The notes under the pieces were generated by a model that worked only from the letters and a program-made list of their open reading frames with translations, ran no database searches and was not told where the DNA came from. Of a stretch of 64,000 nt of DNA, positions 38,751 through 53,349 are shown one piece after another. The position numbers and the translations under genes were made by a program. This DNA is from Labia minor (lineage: Eukaryota > Arthropoda > Insecta > Dermaptera > Spongiphoridae): the NCBI GenBank assembly GCA_963082975.1, contig OY720345.1, forward strand, positions 137,001-201,000. Direction: 5' to 3'. Position 1 is the stretch's first letter, and each line of letters opens with the position of its first letter.

Positions 38751-41700
38751 AATATATTATTCATATTTCTTACTAAAAATTGTTTTTTTATGCAGAAAAC
38801 CTAGGGTCATCCTACGATGACCTTTCCTAATTTTTACGGGAATATTAAAAAATGAAATTTTTAAAAATAAATAATAAATTCGCTCATTTTACATAATAAA
38901 AATATTAAAAAAATATATTATTGATATTTCTGATGAATAATTATTTTTTTATGACGAAAACCTAGGGTCATCCTACGATGACCTTTCATAATTTTTACGG
39001 GAAAATAAAAAATGAAATTTTTAAAAATAAATAATAAATTCGAACATTTTACATCATAAAAATATTAAAAAAATATATTATTGATATTTCTGATGAATAA
39101 TTATTTTTTTATGAAAAAACCTAGGTTCATCCTACGATGACCTTTCATAATTTATACGGGAATATTAAAAAATGAAATTTTTAAAAATAAATAATAAATT
39201 CGTTCATTTTACATTATAAAAATATTAAAAAAATATATTATTGATATTTCTGATGAATAATTATTTTTTTATGCCGAAAACCTAGGGTCATCCTACGATG
39301 ACCTTTCATAATTTTTACGGGAAAATTAAAAAATGAAATTTTTAAAAATAAATATTAAATTCGTTCATTTTACATCATAAAAATATTAAATAAATATATT
39401 ATTGATATTTCTGATGAATAATTATTTTATTATGCCGAAAACCTAGGGTCATCCTACGATGACCTTTCATAATTTTTACGGGAAAATTAAAAAATGATAT
39501 TTTTAAAAATAAATAATAAATTCGTTCATTTTACATCATAAAAAAATTAAAAAAATATATTATTGATATTTCTGATGAATAATTATTTTTTTATGCCGAA
39601 AACCTAGGGTCATCCTACGATGACCTTTCATAATTTTTACGGGAATATTAAAAAATGAAATTTTTAAAAATAAATAATAAATTCGAACATTTTACATAAT
39701 AAAAATATTAAAAAAATATATTATTGTTATTTCTTACTAAAAATTATTTTTTTATTCAGAAAACCTAGGGTCATCCTACGATGACCTTTCATAATTTTTA
39801 CGGGAAAATTAAAAAATGAAATTTTTAAAAATAACTAATAAATTCGTTCATTTTACATCATAAAAAAATTTAAAAAATATATTATTGATATTTCTGATGA
39901 ATAATTATTTTTTTATGCCGAAAACCTAGGGTCATCCTACGATGACCTTTCATAATTTTTACGGGAAAATTAAAAAATGAAATTTTTAAAAATAAATAAT
40001 AAATTCGTTCATTTTACATCATAAAAATATTAAAAAAATATACTATTGAATTTTCTGATGAATAATTATTTTATTATGCCTAAAACCTAGTGAAAATAAT
40101 AAATAATAATAAATAAATTCGTTCATTTTACATCATAAAAAAATTAAAAAAATATATTATTGATATTTCTGATGAATAATTATTTTTTTATGCCGAAAAC
40201 CTAGGGTCATCCTACGATGACCTTTCATAATTTTTACGGGAAAATTAAAAAATGAAATTTTTAAAAATAAATAATAAATTCGTTCATTTTACATCATAAA
40301 AATATTAAAAATTATATTATTCATATTTCTTACTAAAAATTATTTTTTTATGCAGAAAACCTAGGGTCATCCTACGATGACCTTTAATAATTTTTACGGG
40401 AATATTTAAAAATGAAATTTTTAAAAATAAATAATAAATTCGTTCATTTTACATAATAAAAATATTAAAAAAATATATTATTGATATTTCTGATGAATAA
40501 TTATTTTTTTATGCCGAAAACCTAGGGTCATCCTACGATGACCTTTCATAATTTTTACGGGAATATTAAAAAATGAAATTTTTAAAAATAAATAATAAAT
40601 TCGTTCATTTTACATCATAAAAATATTAAAAAAATATATTATTCATATTTCTTACTAAAAATTGTATTTTTATGCAGAAAACCTAGGGTCATCCTACGAT
40701 GACCTTTCATAATTTTTACGGGAATATTAAAAAATGAAATTTTTAAAAATAAATAATAAATATGCTCATTTTACATAATAAAAATATTAAAAAAATATAT
40801 TATTGATATTTCTGATGAATAATTATTTTATTATGCCTAAAACCTAGGGTCATCCTACGATGACCTTTCATAATTTTTACGGGAAAATAAAAAAATGAAA
40901 TTTTTAAAAATAAATAATAAATTCGTTCATTTTACATCATAAAAAAATTAAAAAAATATTTTATTGATATTTCTGATGAATAATTATTTTTTTATGCCGA
41001 AAACCTAGGGTCATCCTACGATGACCTTTCATAATTTTTACGGGAATATTTAAAAAGGAAATTTTTAAAAATAAATAATAAATTCGTTCATTTTACATCA
41101 TAAAAATATTAAAAAAATATATTATTGATATTTCTGATGAATAATTATTTTTTTATGCCGAAAACCTAGGGTCATCCTACGATGACCTTTCATAATTTTT
41201 ACGGGAATATTAAAAAATGAAATTTTTAAAAATAAATAATAAATTCGCTCATTTTACATCATAAAAAAATTAAAAAAATATATTATTGATATTTCTGATG
41301 AATAATTATTTTTTTATGCCGAAAACCTAGGGTCATCCTAAGATGACCTTTCATAATTTTTACGGGAATATTAAAAAATGAAATTTTTAAAAATAAATAA
41401 TAAATTCGAACATTTTACATAATAAAAATATTAAAAAAATATATTATTTATATTTCTGATGAATAATTATTTTTTTATGACGAAAACCTAGGGTCATCCT
41501 ACGATGACCTTTCATAATTTTTACGGGAAAATAAAAAATGAAATTTTTAAAAATAAATAATAAATTCGAACATTTTACATAATAAAAATATTAAAAAAAT
41601 ATATTATTGATATTTCTGATGAATAATTATTTTTTTATGCCGAAAACCTAGGGTCATCCTACGATGACCTTTCATAATTTTTACGGGAAAATAAAAAATG

Positions 41701-42140
41701 AAATTTTTAAAAATAAATAATAAATTCGATCATTTTACATCATAAAAATATTAAAAAAATATATTATTGATATTTCTGATGAATAATTATTTTTTTATGC
41801 CGAAAACCTAGGGTCATCCTACGATGACCTTTCATAATTTTTACGGGAAAATTAAAAAATGAAATTTTTAAAAATAAATAATAAATTCGTTCATTTTACA
41901 TCATAAAAATTTTAAAAAAATATACTATTGATTTTTCTGATGAATAATTATTTTATTATGACTAAAACCTAGGGAAAATAATAAATAATAATAAATAAAT
42001 TCGTTCATTTTACATCATAAAAAAATTAAAAAAATATATTATTGATATTTCTGATGAATAATTATTTTTTTATGCCGAAAACCTAGGGTCATCCTACGAT
42101 GACCTTTCATAATTTTTACGGGAAAATTAAAAAATGAAAT
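38747..42140 (+). repeat. 161-bp satellite array, right block, main family
   Basis: Same monomer, orientation and variant classes as the left block. The segment at about 39.65-40.1 kb (with attattgttatttc at 39724 and tgaattttctgatg at 40047) copies about 35.18-35.62 kb at an offset of 4476 bp, which is 2205 bp once the 2271-bp insertion is removed. The retrotransposon thus entered one member of an already duplicated satellite segment. Confidence 0.93.
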
Positions 42141-45100
42141 TTTTAAAATTAAATATTAAATTCGTTCTTTTTACATCATAAAAATATTAAAAAAATTTAT
42201 TATTCATATTTCTTAGTAAAAATTATTTTTTTATGCCGAAAACCTAGGGTCATCCTACGATGACCTTTCATAATTTTTACGGGAAAATTAAAAAATGAAA
42301 TTTTTAAAAATAAATAATAAATTCGTTCCATTTACATCATAAAAATATTAAAAAAATATATTATTGATATTTCTCGTGAATAATTATTTATTTATGCCGA
42401 AAACCTAGGGTCATCCTACGATGACCTTTCATAATTTTTTCGGTAAAATTAAAAAATGAAATGTTTTAAAAATAAATAATAAATTCGTTCATTTTACATC
42501 ATAAAAATATTAAAAAAATATATTATTGATATTTCTGATGAATAATTATTTTATTATGCCTAAAACCTAGGGTCATCCTACGATGACCTTTCATAATTTT
42601 TACGGGAATATTAAAAAATGAAATTTTTAAAAATAAATAATAAATTCGTTCATTTTACATCATAAAAATATTAAAAAAATATATTATTCATATTTCTTAC
42701 TAAAAATTATTTTTTTATGCCAAAAACCTAGGGTCATCCTACGATGACCTTTCATAATTTTTACGGGAAAATTAAAAAATGAAATTTTTAAAAATAAATA
42801 ATAAATTCGTTCATTTTACATCATAAAAAAATTAAAAAAAGATATTATTGATATTTCTGATGAATATTTATTTTTTTATGCCGAAAACCTATGGTCATCC
42901 TACGATGACCTTTCATAATTTTTACGGGAAAATTAAAAAATGAAATTTTTAACAATAAATAATAAATTCGTTCATTTTACATCTTAAAAATATTAAAAAA
43001 ATATATTATTCATATTTCTTAGTAAAAATTATTTTTTTATGCCGAAAACCTAGGGTCATCCTACGATGACCTTTCATAATTTTTACGGGAAAATTAAAAA
43101 ATGAAATTTTTAAAAATAAATAATAAATTCGTTCCATTTACATCATAAAAATATTAAAAAAATATATTATTGATATTTCTCATGAATAATTATTTATTTA
43201 TGCCGAAAACCTAGGGTCATCCTACGATGACCTTTCATAATTTTTTCGGTAAAATTAAAAAATGAAATGTTTTAAAAATAAATAATAAATTCGTTCATTT
43301 TACATCATAAAAATATTAAAAAAATATATTATTGAAATTTCTGATGAATAATTATTTTTTTATGCCGAAAACCTAGGGTCATCCTACGATGACCTTTCAT
43401 AATTTTTACGGGAATATTAAAAAATGAAATTTTTAAAAATAAATAATAAATTCGAACATTTTACATCATAAAAATATTAAATAAATATATTATTGATATT
43501 TCTGATGAATAATTATTTTTTTATGCCGAAAACCTAGGGTCATCCTACGATGACCTTTCATAATTTTTTCGGGAAAATTAAAAAATGAAATTTTTAAAAA
43601 TAAATAATAAATTCGTTCATTTTACATCATAAAAATATTAAAAAAATATATTATTCATATTTCTTACTAAAAATTATTTTTTTATGCCAAAAACCTAGGG
43701 TCATCGTACGATGACCTTTCATAATTTTTACGGGAATATAAAAAAATGAACTTTTTAAAAATAAATAATAAATTCGAACATTTTACATCATAAAAATATT
43801 AAAAAAATATATTATTCATATTTCTTACTAAAAATTATTTTTTTATGCCGAAAACCTAGGGTCATCCTACGATGACCTTTCATAATTTTTACGGGAATAT
43901 TTAAAAAGGAAATTTTTAAAAATAAATAATAAATTCGTTCATTTTACATCATAAAAATATTAAAAAAATATATTATTGATATTTCTGATGAATAATTATT
44001 TTTTTATGCCGAAAACCTAGGGTCATCCTACGATGACCTTTCATAATTTTTACGGGAATATTAAAAAATGAAATTTTTAAAAATAAATAATAAATTCGCT
44101 CATTTTACATCATAAAAAAATTAAAAAAATATATTATTGATATTTCTGATGAATAATTATTTTTTTATGCCGAAAACCTAGCGTCATCCTAAGATGACCT
44201 TTCATAATTTTTACGGGAATATTAAAAAATGAAATTTTTAAAAATAAATAATAAATTCGAACATTTTACATAATAAAAATATTAAAAAAATATATTATTG
44301 ATATTTCTGATGAATAATTATTTTTTTATGACGAAAACCTAGGGTCATCCTACGATGACCTTTCATAATTTTTACGGGAAAATAAAAAATGAAATTTTTA
44401 AAAATAAATAATAAATTCGAACATTTTACATAATAAAAATATTAAAAAAATATATTATTGATATTTCTGATGAATAATTATTTTTTTATGCCGAAAACCT
44501 AGGGTCATCCTACGATGACCTTTCATAATTTTTACGGGAAAATAAAAAATGAAATTTTTAAAAATAAATAATAAATTCGATCATTTTACATCATAAAAAT
44601 ATTAAAAAAATATATTATTGATATTTCTGATGAATAATTATTTTTTTATGCCGAAAACCTAGGGTCATCCTACGATGACCTTTCATAATTTTTACGGGAA
44701 AATTAAAAAATGAAATTTTTAAAAATAAATAATAAATTCGTTCATTTTACATCATAAAAATTTTAAAAAAATATACTATTGATTTTTCTGATGAATAATT
44801 ATTTTATTATGACTAAAATCTAGGGAAAATAATAAATAATAATAAAAAAATTCGTTCATTTTACATCATAAAAAAATTAAAAAAATATATTATTGATATT
44901 TCTGATGAATAATTATTTTTTTATGCCGAAAACCTAGGGTCATCCTACGATGACCTTTCATAATTTTTACGGGAAAATTAAAAAATGAAATTTTTAAAAT
45001 TAAATATTAAATTCGTTCTTTTTACATCATAAAAATATTAAAAAAATTTATTATTCATATTTCTTAGTAAAAATTATTTTTTTATGCCGAAATCCTAGGG

Positions 45101-48100
45101 TCATCCTACGATGACCTTTCATAATTTTTACGGGAAAATTAAAAAATGAAATTTTTAAAAATAAATAATAAATTCGTTCCATTTACATCATAAAAATATT
45201 AAAAAAATATATTATTGATATTTCTCGTGAATAATTTTTTATTTATGCCGAAAACCTAGGGTCATCCTACGATGACCTTTCATAATTTTTACGGGAATAT
45301 TAAAAAATGAAATTGTTAAAAATAAATAATAAATTCGTTCATTTTACATCATAAAAATATTAAAAAAATATATTATTCATATTTCTTACTAAAAATTATT
45401 TTTTTATGCCAAAAACCTAGGGTCATCCTACGATGACCTTTCATAATTTTTACGGGAAAATTAAAAAATGAAATTTTTAAAAATAAATAATAAATTCGTT
45501 CATTTTACATCATAAAAAAATTAAAAAAAGATATTATTGATATTTCTGATGAATATTTATTTTTTTATGCCGAAAACCTAGGGTCATCCTACGATGACCT
45601 TTCATAATTTTTACGGGAAAATTAAAAAATGAAATTTTTAAAAATAAATAATAAATTCGTTCATTTTACATCAAAAAATATTAAAAAAATATATTATTCA
45701 TATTTCTTATTAAAAATTATTTTTTTATGCCGAAAACCTAGGGTCATCCTACGATGACCTTTCATAATTTTTACGGGAAAATTAAAAAATGAAATTTTTA
45801 AAAATAAATAATAAATTCGTTCCATTTACATCATAAAAATATTAAAAAAATATATTATTGATATTTCTCATGAATAATTATTTATTTATGCCGAAAACCT
45901 AGGGTCATCCTACGATGACCTTTCATAATTTTTTCGGTAAAATTAAAAAATGAAATGTTTTAAAAATAAATAATAAATTCGTTCATTTTACATCATAAAA
46001 ATATTAAAAAAATATATTATTGAAATTTCTGATGAATAATTATTTTTTTATGCCGAAAACCTAGGGTCATCCTACGATGACCTTTCATAATTTTTACGGG
46101 AATATTAAAAAATGAAATTTTTAAAAATAAATAATAAATTCGAACATTTTACATCATAAAAATATTAAATAAATATATTATTGATATTTCTGATGAATAA
46201 TTATTTTTTTATGCCGAAAACCTAGGGTCATCCTACGATGACCTTTCATAATTTTTTCGGGAAAATTAAAAAATGAAATTTTTAAAAATAAATAATAAAT
46301 TCGTTCATTTTACATCATAAAAATATTAAAAAAATATATTATTCATATTTCTTACTAAAAATTATTTTTTTATGCCAAAAACCTAGGGTCATCCTACGAT
46401 GACCTTTCATAATTTTTACGGGAATATAAAAAAAGGAACTTTTTAAAAATAAATAATAAATTCGAACATTTTACATCATAAAAATATTAAAAAAATATAT
46501 TATTCATATTTCTTACTAAAAATTATTTTTTTATGCCAAAAACCTAGGGTCATCCTACGATGACCTTTCATAATTTTTACGGGAATATAAAAAAATGAAC
46601 TTTTTAAAAATAAATAATAAATTCGAACATTTTACATCATAAAAATATTAAAAAAATATATTATTGATATTTCTGATGAATAATTATTTTTTTATGCCGA
46701 AAACCTAGGGTCATCCTATGATGACGTTTCATAATTTTTTCGGTAAAATTAAAAAATGAAATGTTTTAAAAATAAATAATAAATTCGTTCATTTTACATT
46801 ATAAAAATATTAAAAAAATATATTATTGATATTTCTGATGAATAATTATTTTTTTATGCCGAAAACCTAGGGTCATCCTACGATGACCTTTCATAATTTT
46901 TACGGGAAAATTAAAAAATGAAATTTTTAAAATTAAATATTAAATTCGTTCTTTTTACATCATAAAAATATTAAAAAAATATATTATTGATATTTCTGAT
47001 GAATAATTATTTTTTTATGAAAAAACCTAGGTTCATCCTACGATGACCTTTCATAATTTATACGGGAATATTAAAAAATGAAATTTTTAAAAATAAATAA
47101 TAAATTCGTTCATTTTACATTATAAAAATATTAAAAAAATATATTATTGATATTTCTGATGAATAATTATTTATTTATGCCGAAAACCTAGGGTCATCCT
47201 ACGATGACCTTTCATAATTTTTTCGGTAAAATTAAAAAATGAAATGTTTTAAAAATAAATAATAAATTCGTTCATTTTACATTATAAAAATATTAAAAAA
47301 ATATATTATTGATATTTCTGATGAATAATTATTTTATTATATCTAAAACCTAGGGTCATCCTACGATGACCTTTCATAATTTTTACGGGAATATTAAAAA
47401 ATGAAATTTTTAAAAATAAATAATAAATTCGTTCATTTTACATCATAAAAATATTAAAAAAATATATTATTCATATTTCTTACTAAAAATTATTTTTTTA
47501 TGCCAAAAACCTAGGGTCATCCTACGATGACCTTTCATAATTTTTACGGGAAAATTAAAAAATGAAATTTTTAAAAATAAATAATAAATTCGTTCATTTT
47601 ACATCATAAAAAAATTAAAAAAAGATATTATTGATATTTCTGATGAATATTTATTTTTTTATGCCGAAAACCTATGGTCATCCTACGATGACCTTTCATA
47701 ATTTTTACGGGAAAATTAAAAAATGAAATTTTTAACAATAAATAATAAATTCGTTCATTTTACATCATAAAAATATTAAAAAAATATATTATTCATATTT
47801 CTTAGTAAAAATTATTTTTTTATGCCGAAAACCTAGGGTCATCCTACGATGACCTTTCATAATTTTTACGGGAAAATTAAAAAATGAAATTTTTAAAAAT
47901 AAATAATAAATTCGTTCCATTTACATCATAAAAATATTAAAAAAATATATTATTGATATTTCTCATGAATAATTATTTATTTATGCCGAAAACCTAGGGT
48001 CTTCCTACGATGACCTTTCATAATTTTTTCGGTAAAATTAAAAAATGAAATGTTTTAAAAATAAATAATAAATTCGTTCATTTTACATCATAAAAATATT

Positions 48101-51100
48101 AAAAAAATATATTATTGAAATTTCTGATGAATAATTATTTTTTTATGCCGAAAACCTAGGGTCATCCTACGATGACCTTTCATAATTTTTACGGGAATAT
48201 TAAAAAATGAAATTTTTAAAAATAAATAATAAATTCGAACATTTTACATCATAAAAATATTAAATAAATATATTATTGATATTTCTGATGAATAATTATT
48301 TTTTTATGCCGAAAACCTAGGGTCATCCTACGATGACCTTTCATAATTTTTTCGGGAAAATTAAAAAATGAAATTTTTAAAAATAAATAATAAATTCGTT
48401 CATTTTACATCATAAAAATATTAAAAAAATATATTATTCATATTTCTTACTAAAAATTATTTTTTTATGCCAAAAACCTAGGGTCATCCTACGATGACCT
48501 TTCATAATTTTTACGGGAATATAAAAAAATGAACTTTTTAAAAATAAATAATAAATTCGAACATTTTACATCATAAAAATATTAAAAAAATATATTATTG
48601 ATATTTCTGATGAATAATTATTTTTTTATGCCGAAAACCTAGGGTCATCCTACGATGACCTTTCATAATTTTTACGGGAATATTAAAAAATGAAATTTTT
48701 AAAAATAAATAATAAATTCGCTCATTTTACATCATAAAAAAATTAAAAAAATATATTATTGATATTTCTGATGAATAATTATTTTTTTATGCCGAAAACC
48801 TAGCGTCATCCTAAGATGACCTTTCATAATTTTTACGGGAATATTAAAAAATGAAATTTTTAAAAATAAATAATAAATTCGAACATTTTACATAATAAAA
48901 ATATTAAAAAAATATATTATTGATATTTCTGATGAATAATTATTTTTTTATGACGAAAACCTAGGGTCATCCTACGATGACCTTTCATAATTTTTACGGG
49001 AAAATAAAAAATGAAATTTTTAAAAATAAATAATAAATTCGAACATTTTACATAATAAAAATATTAAAAAAATATATTATTGATATTTCTGATGAATAAT
49101 TATTTTTTTATGCCGAAAACCTAGGGTCATCCTACGATGACCTTTCATAATTTTTACGGGAAAATAAAAAATGAAATTTTTAAAAATAAATAATAAATTC
49201 GATCATTTTACATCATAAAAATATTAAAAAAATATATTATTGATATTTCTGATGAATAATTATTTTTTTATGCCGAAAACCTAGGGTCATGCTACGATGA
49301 CCTTTCATAATTTTTACGGGAAAATTAAAAAATGAAATTTTTAAAAATAAATAATAAATTCGTTCATTTTACATCATAAAAATTTTAAAAAAATATACTA
49401 TTGATTTTTCTGATGAATAATTATTTTATTATGACTAAAACCTAGGGAAAATAATAAATAATAATAAATAAATTCGTTCATTTTACATCATAAAAAAATT
49501 AAAAAAATATATTATTGATATTTCTGATGAATAATTATTTTTTTATGCCGAAAACCTAGGGTCATCCTACGATGACCTTTCATAATTTTTACGGGAAAAT
49601 TAAAAAATGAAATTTTTAAAATTAAATATTAAATTCGTTCTTTTTACATCATAAAAATATTAAAAAAATTTATTATTCATATTTCTTAGTAAAAATTATT
49701 TTTTTATGCCGAAAACCTAGGGTCATCCTACGATGACCTTTCATAATTTTTACGGGAATATTAAAAAATGAAATTTTTAAAAATAAATAATAAATTCGAA
49801 CATTTTACATCATAAAAATATTAAATAAATATATTATTGATATTTCTGATGAATAATTATTTTTTTATGCCGAAAACCTAGGGTCATCCTACGATGACCT
49901 TTCATAATTTTTTCGGGAAAATTAAAAAATGAAATTTTTAAAAATAAATAATAAATTCGTTCATTTTACATCATAAAAATATTAAAAAAATATATTATTC
50001 ATATTTCTTACTAAAAATTATTTTTTTATGCCAAAAACCTAGGGTCATCCTACGATGACCTTTCATAATTTTTACGGGAAAATTAAAAAATGAAATTTTT
50101 AAAAATAAATAATAAATTCGTTCATTTTACATCATAAAAAAATTAAAAAAAGATATTATTGATATTTCTGATGAATATTTATTTTTTTATGCCGAAAACC
50201 TAGGGTCATCCTACGATGACCTTTCATAATTTTTACGGGAAAATTAAAAAATGAAATTTTTAAAAATAAATAATAAATTCGTTCATTTTACATCAAAAAA
50301 TATTAAAAAAATATATTATTCATATTTCTTAGTAAAAATTATTTTTTTATGCCGAAAACCTAGGGTCATCCTACGATGACCTTTCATAATTTTTACGGGA
50401 AAATTAAAAAATGAAATTTTTAAAAATAAATAATAAATTCGTTCCATTTACATCATAAAAATATTAAAAAAATATATTATTGATATTTCTCATGAATAAT
50501 TATTTATTTATGCCGAAAACCTAGGGTCATCCTACGATGACCTTTCATAATTTTTTCGGTAAAATTAAAAAATGAAATGTTTTAAAAATAAATAATAAAT
50601 TCGTTCATTTTACATCATAAAAATATTAAAAAAATATATTATTGAAATTTCTGATGAATAATTATTTTTTTATGCCGAAAACCTAGGGTCATCCTACGAT
50701 GACCTTTCATAATTTTTACGGGAATATTAAAAAATGAAATTTTTAAAAATAAATAATAAATTCGAACATTTTACATCATAAAAATATTAAATAAATATAT
50801 TATTGATATTTCTGATGAATAATTATTTTTTTATGCCGAAAACCTAGGGTCATCCTACGATGACCTTTCATAATTTTTTCGGGAAAATTAAAAAATGAAA
50901 TTTTTAAAAATAAATAATAAATTCGTTCATTTTACATCATAAAAATATTAAAAAAATATATTATTCATATTTCTTACTAAAAATTATTTTTTTATGCCAA
51001 AAACCTAGGGTCATCCTACGATGACCTTTCATAATTTTTACGGGAATATAAAAAAATGAACTTTTTAAAAATAAATAATAAATTCGAACATTTTACATCA

Positions 51101-51825
51101 TAAAAATATTAAAAAAATATATTATTGATATTTCTGATGAATAATTATTTTTTTATGCCGAAAACCTAGGGTCATCCTATGATGACGTTTCATAATTTTT
51201 TCGGTAAAATTAAAAAATGAAATGTTTTAAAAATAATTAATAAATTCGTTCATTTTACATTATAAAAATATTAAAAAAATATATTATTGATATTTCTGAT
51301 GAATAATTATTTTTTTATGCCGAAAACCTAGGGTCATCCTACGATGACCTTTCATAATTTTTACGGGAAAATTAAAAAATGAAATTTTTAAAATTAAATA
51401 TTAAATTCGTTCTTTTTACATCATAAAAATATTAAAAAAATATATTATTGATATTTCTGATGAATAATTATTTTTTTATGCCGAAAACCTAGGGTCATCC
51501 TATGATGACGTTTCATAATTTTTTCGGTAAAATTAAAAAATGAAATGTTTTAAAAATAAATAATAAATTCGTTCATTTTACATTATAAAAATATTAAAAA
51601 AATATATTATTGATATTTCTGATGAATAATTATTTTTTTATGCCGAAAACCTAGGGTCATCCTACGATGACCTTTCATAATTTTTACGGGAAAATTAAAA
51701 AATGAAATTTTTAAAATTAAATATTAAATTCGTTCTTTTTACATCATAAAAATATTAAAAAAATATATTATTGATATTTCTGATGAATAATTATTTTTTT
51801 ATGAAAAAACCTAGGTTCATCCTAC
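42140..51825 (+). repeat. Diverged satellite subfamily block
   Basis: Still 161-bp-type monomers, but with variants not seen elsewhere in the window: attttttcggtaaaatt with aaatgttttaaaaat, ttcgttccatttacatc, ttcttagtaaaaatt, tatgccaaaaacc, aaaaaagatattattg and attgaaatttctgatg. A roughly 1.2-kb cassette marked by the last motif occurs four times (43334, 46022, 48117, 50644). About 44.0-46.9 kb repeats at about 48.65-51.3 kb with an offset of 4622 bp (gcgtcatcctaag at 44181 and 48803; gttcca at 45819 and 50441). The upstream part shows offset 4783, one monomer more. Confidence 0.85.
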
Positions 51826-53349
51826 GATGACCTTTCATAATTTATACGGGAATATTAAAAAATGAAATTTTTAAAAATAAATAATAAATTCGTTCATTTT
51901 ACATTATAAAAATATTAAAAAAATATATTATTGATATTTCTGATGAATAATTATTTTTTTATGCCGAAAACCTAGGGTCATCCTACGATGACCTTTCATA
52001 ATTTTTACGGGAAAATTAAAAAATGAAATTTTTAAAAATAAATATTAAATTCGTTCATTTTACATCATAAAAATATTAAATAAATATATTATTGATATTT
52101 CTGATGAATAATTATTTTATTATGCCGAAAACCTAGGGTCATCCTACGATGACCTTTCATAATTTTTACGGGAAAATTAAAAAATGATATTTTTAAAAAT
52201 AAATAATAAATTCGTTCATTTTACATCATAAAAAAATTAAAAAAATATATTATTGATATTTCTGATGAATAATTATTTTTTTATGCCGAAAACCTAGGGT
52301 CATCCTACGAAGACCTTTCATAATTTTTACGGGAATATTAAAAAATGAAATTTTTAAAAATAAATAATAAAGTCGAACATTTTACATAATAAAAATATTA
52401 AAAAAATATATTATTGATATTTCTTACTAAAAATTATTTTTTTATTCAGAAAACCTAGGGTCATCCTACGATGACCTTTCATAATTTTTACGGGAAAATT
52501 AAAAAATGAAATTTTTAAAAATAAATAATAAATTCGTTCATTTTACATCATAAAAATATTAAAAAAATATATTATTCATATTTCTTACTAAAAATTATTT
52601 TTTTATGCAGAAAACTTCGGGTCATCCTACGATGACCTTTAATAATTTTTACGGGAATATTTAAAAATGTAATTTTTAAAAATAAATAATAAATTCGTTC
52701 ATTTTACATCATAAAAAAATTTAAAAAATATATTATTGATATTTTTGATGAATAATTATTTTTTTATGCCGAAAACCTAGGGTCATCCTACGATGACCTT
52801 TCATAATTTTTACGGGAAAATTAAAAAATGAAATTTTTAAAAATAAATAATAAATTCGTTCATTTTACATCATAAAAATATTAAAAAAATATATTATTCA
52901 TATTTCTTACTAAAAATTATTTTTTTATGCAGAAAACTTCGGGTCATCCTACGATGACCTTTAATAATTTTTACGGGAATATTTAAAAATGTAATTTTTA
53001 AAAATAAATAATAAATTCGTTCATTTTACATAATAAAAATATTAAAAAAATATATTATTGATATTTCTGATGAATAATTATTTTTTTATGCCGAAAACCT
53101 AGGGTCATCCTACGATGACCTTTCATAATTTTTACGGGAATATTAAAAAATGAAATTTTTAAAAATAAATAATAAATTCGTTCATTTTACATCATAAAAA
53201 TATTAAAAAAATATATTATTCATATTTCTTACTAAAAATTGTTTTTTTATGCAGAAAACCTAGGGTCATCCTACGATGACCTTTCATAATTTTTACGGGA
53301 ATATTAAAAAATGAAATTTTTAAAAATAAATAATAAATATGCTCATTTT

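Noticed and set aside
36476..38751. Five-base target duplication AAAAA
   Set aside because: Five A flank both sides, but the normal monomer has seven A here and the restored monomer is 161 bp only with a 4-bp duplication.
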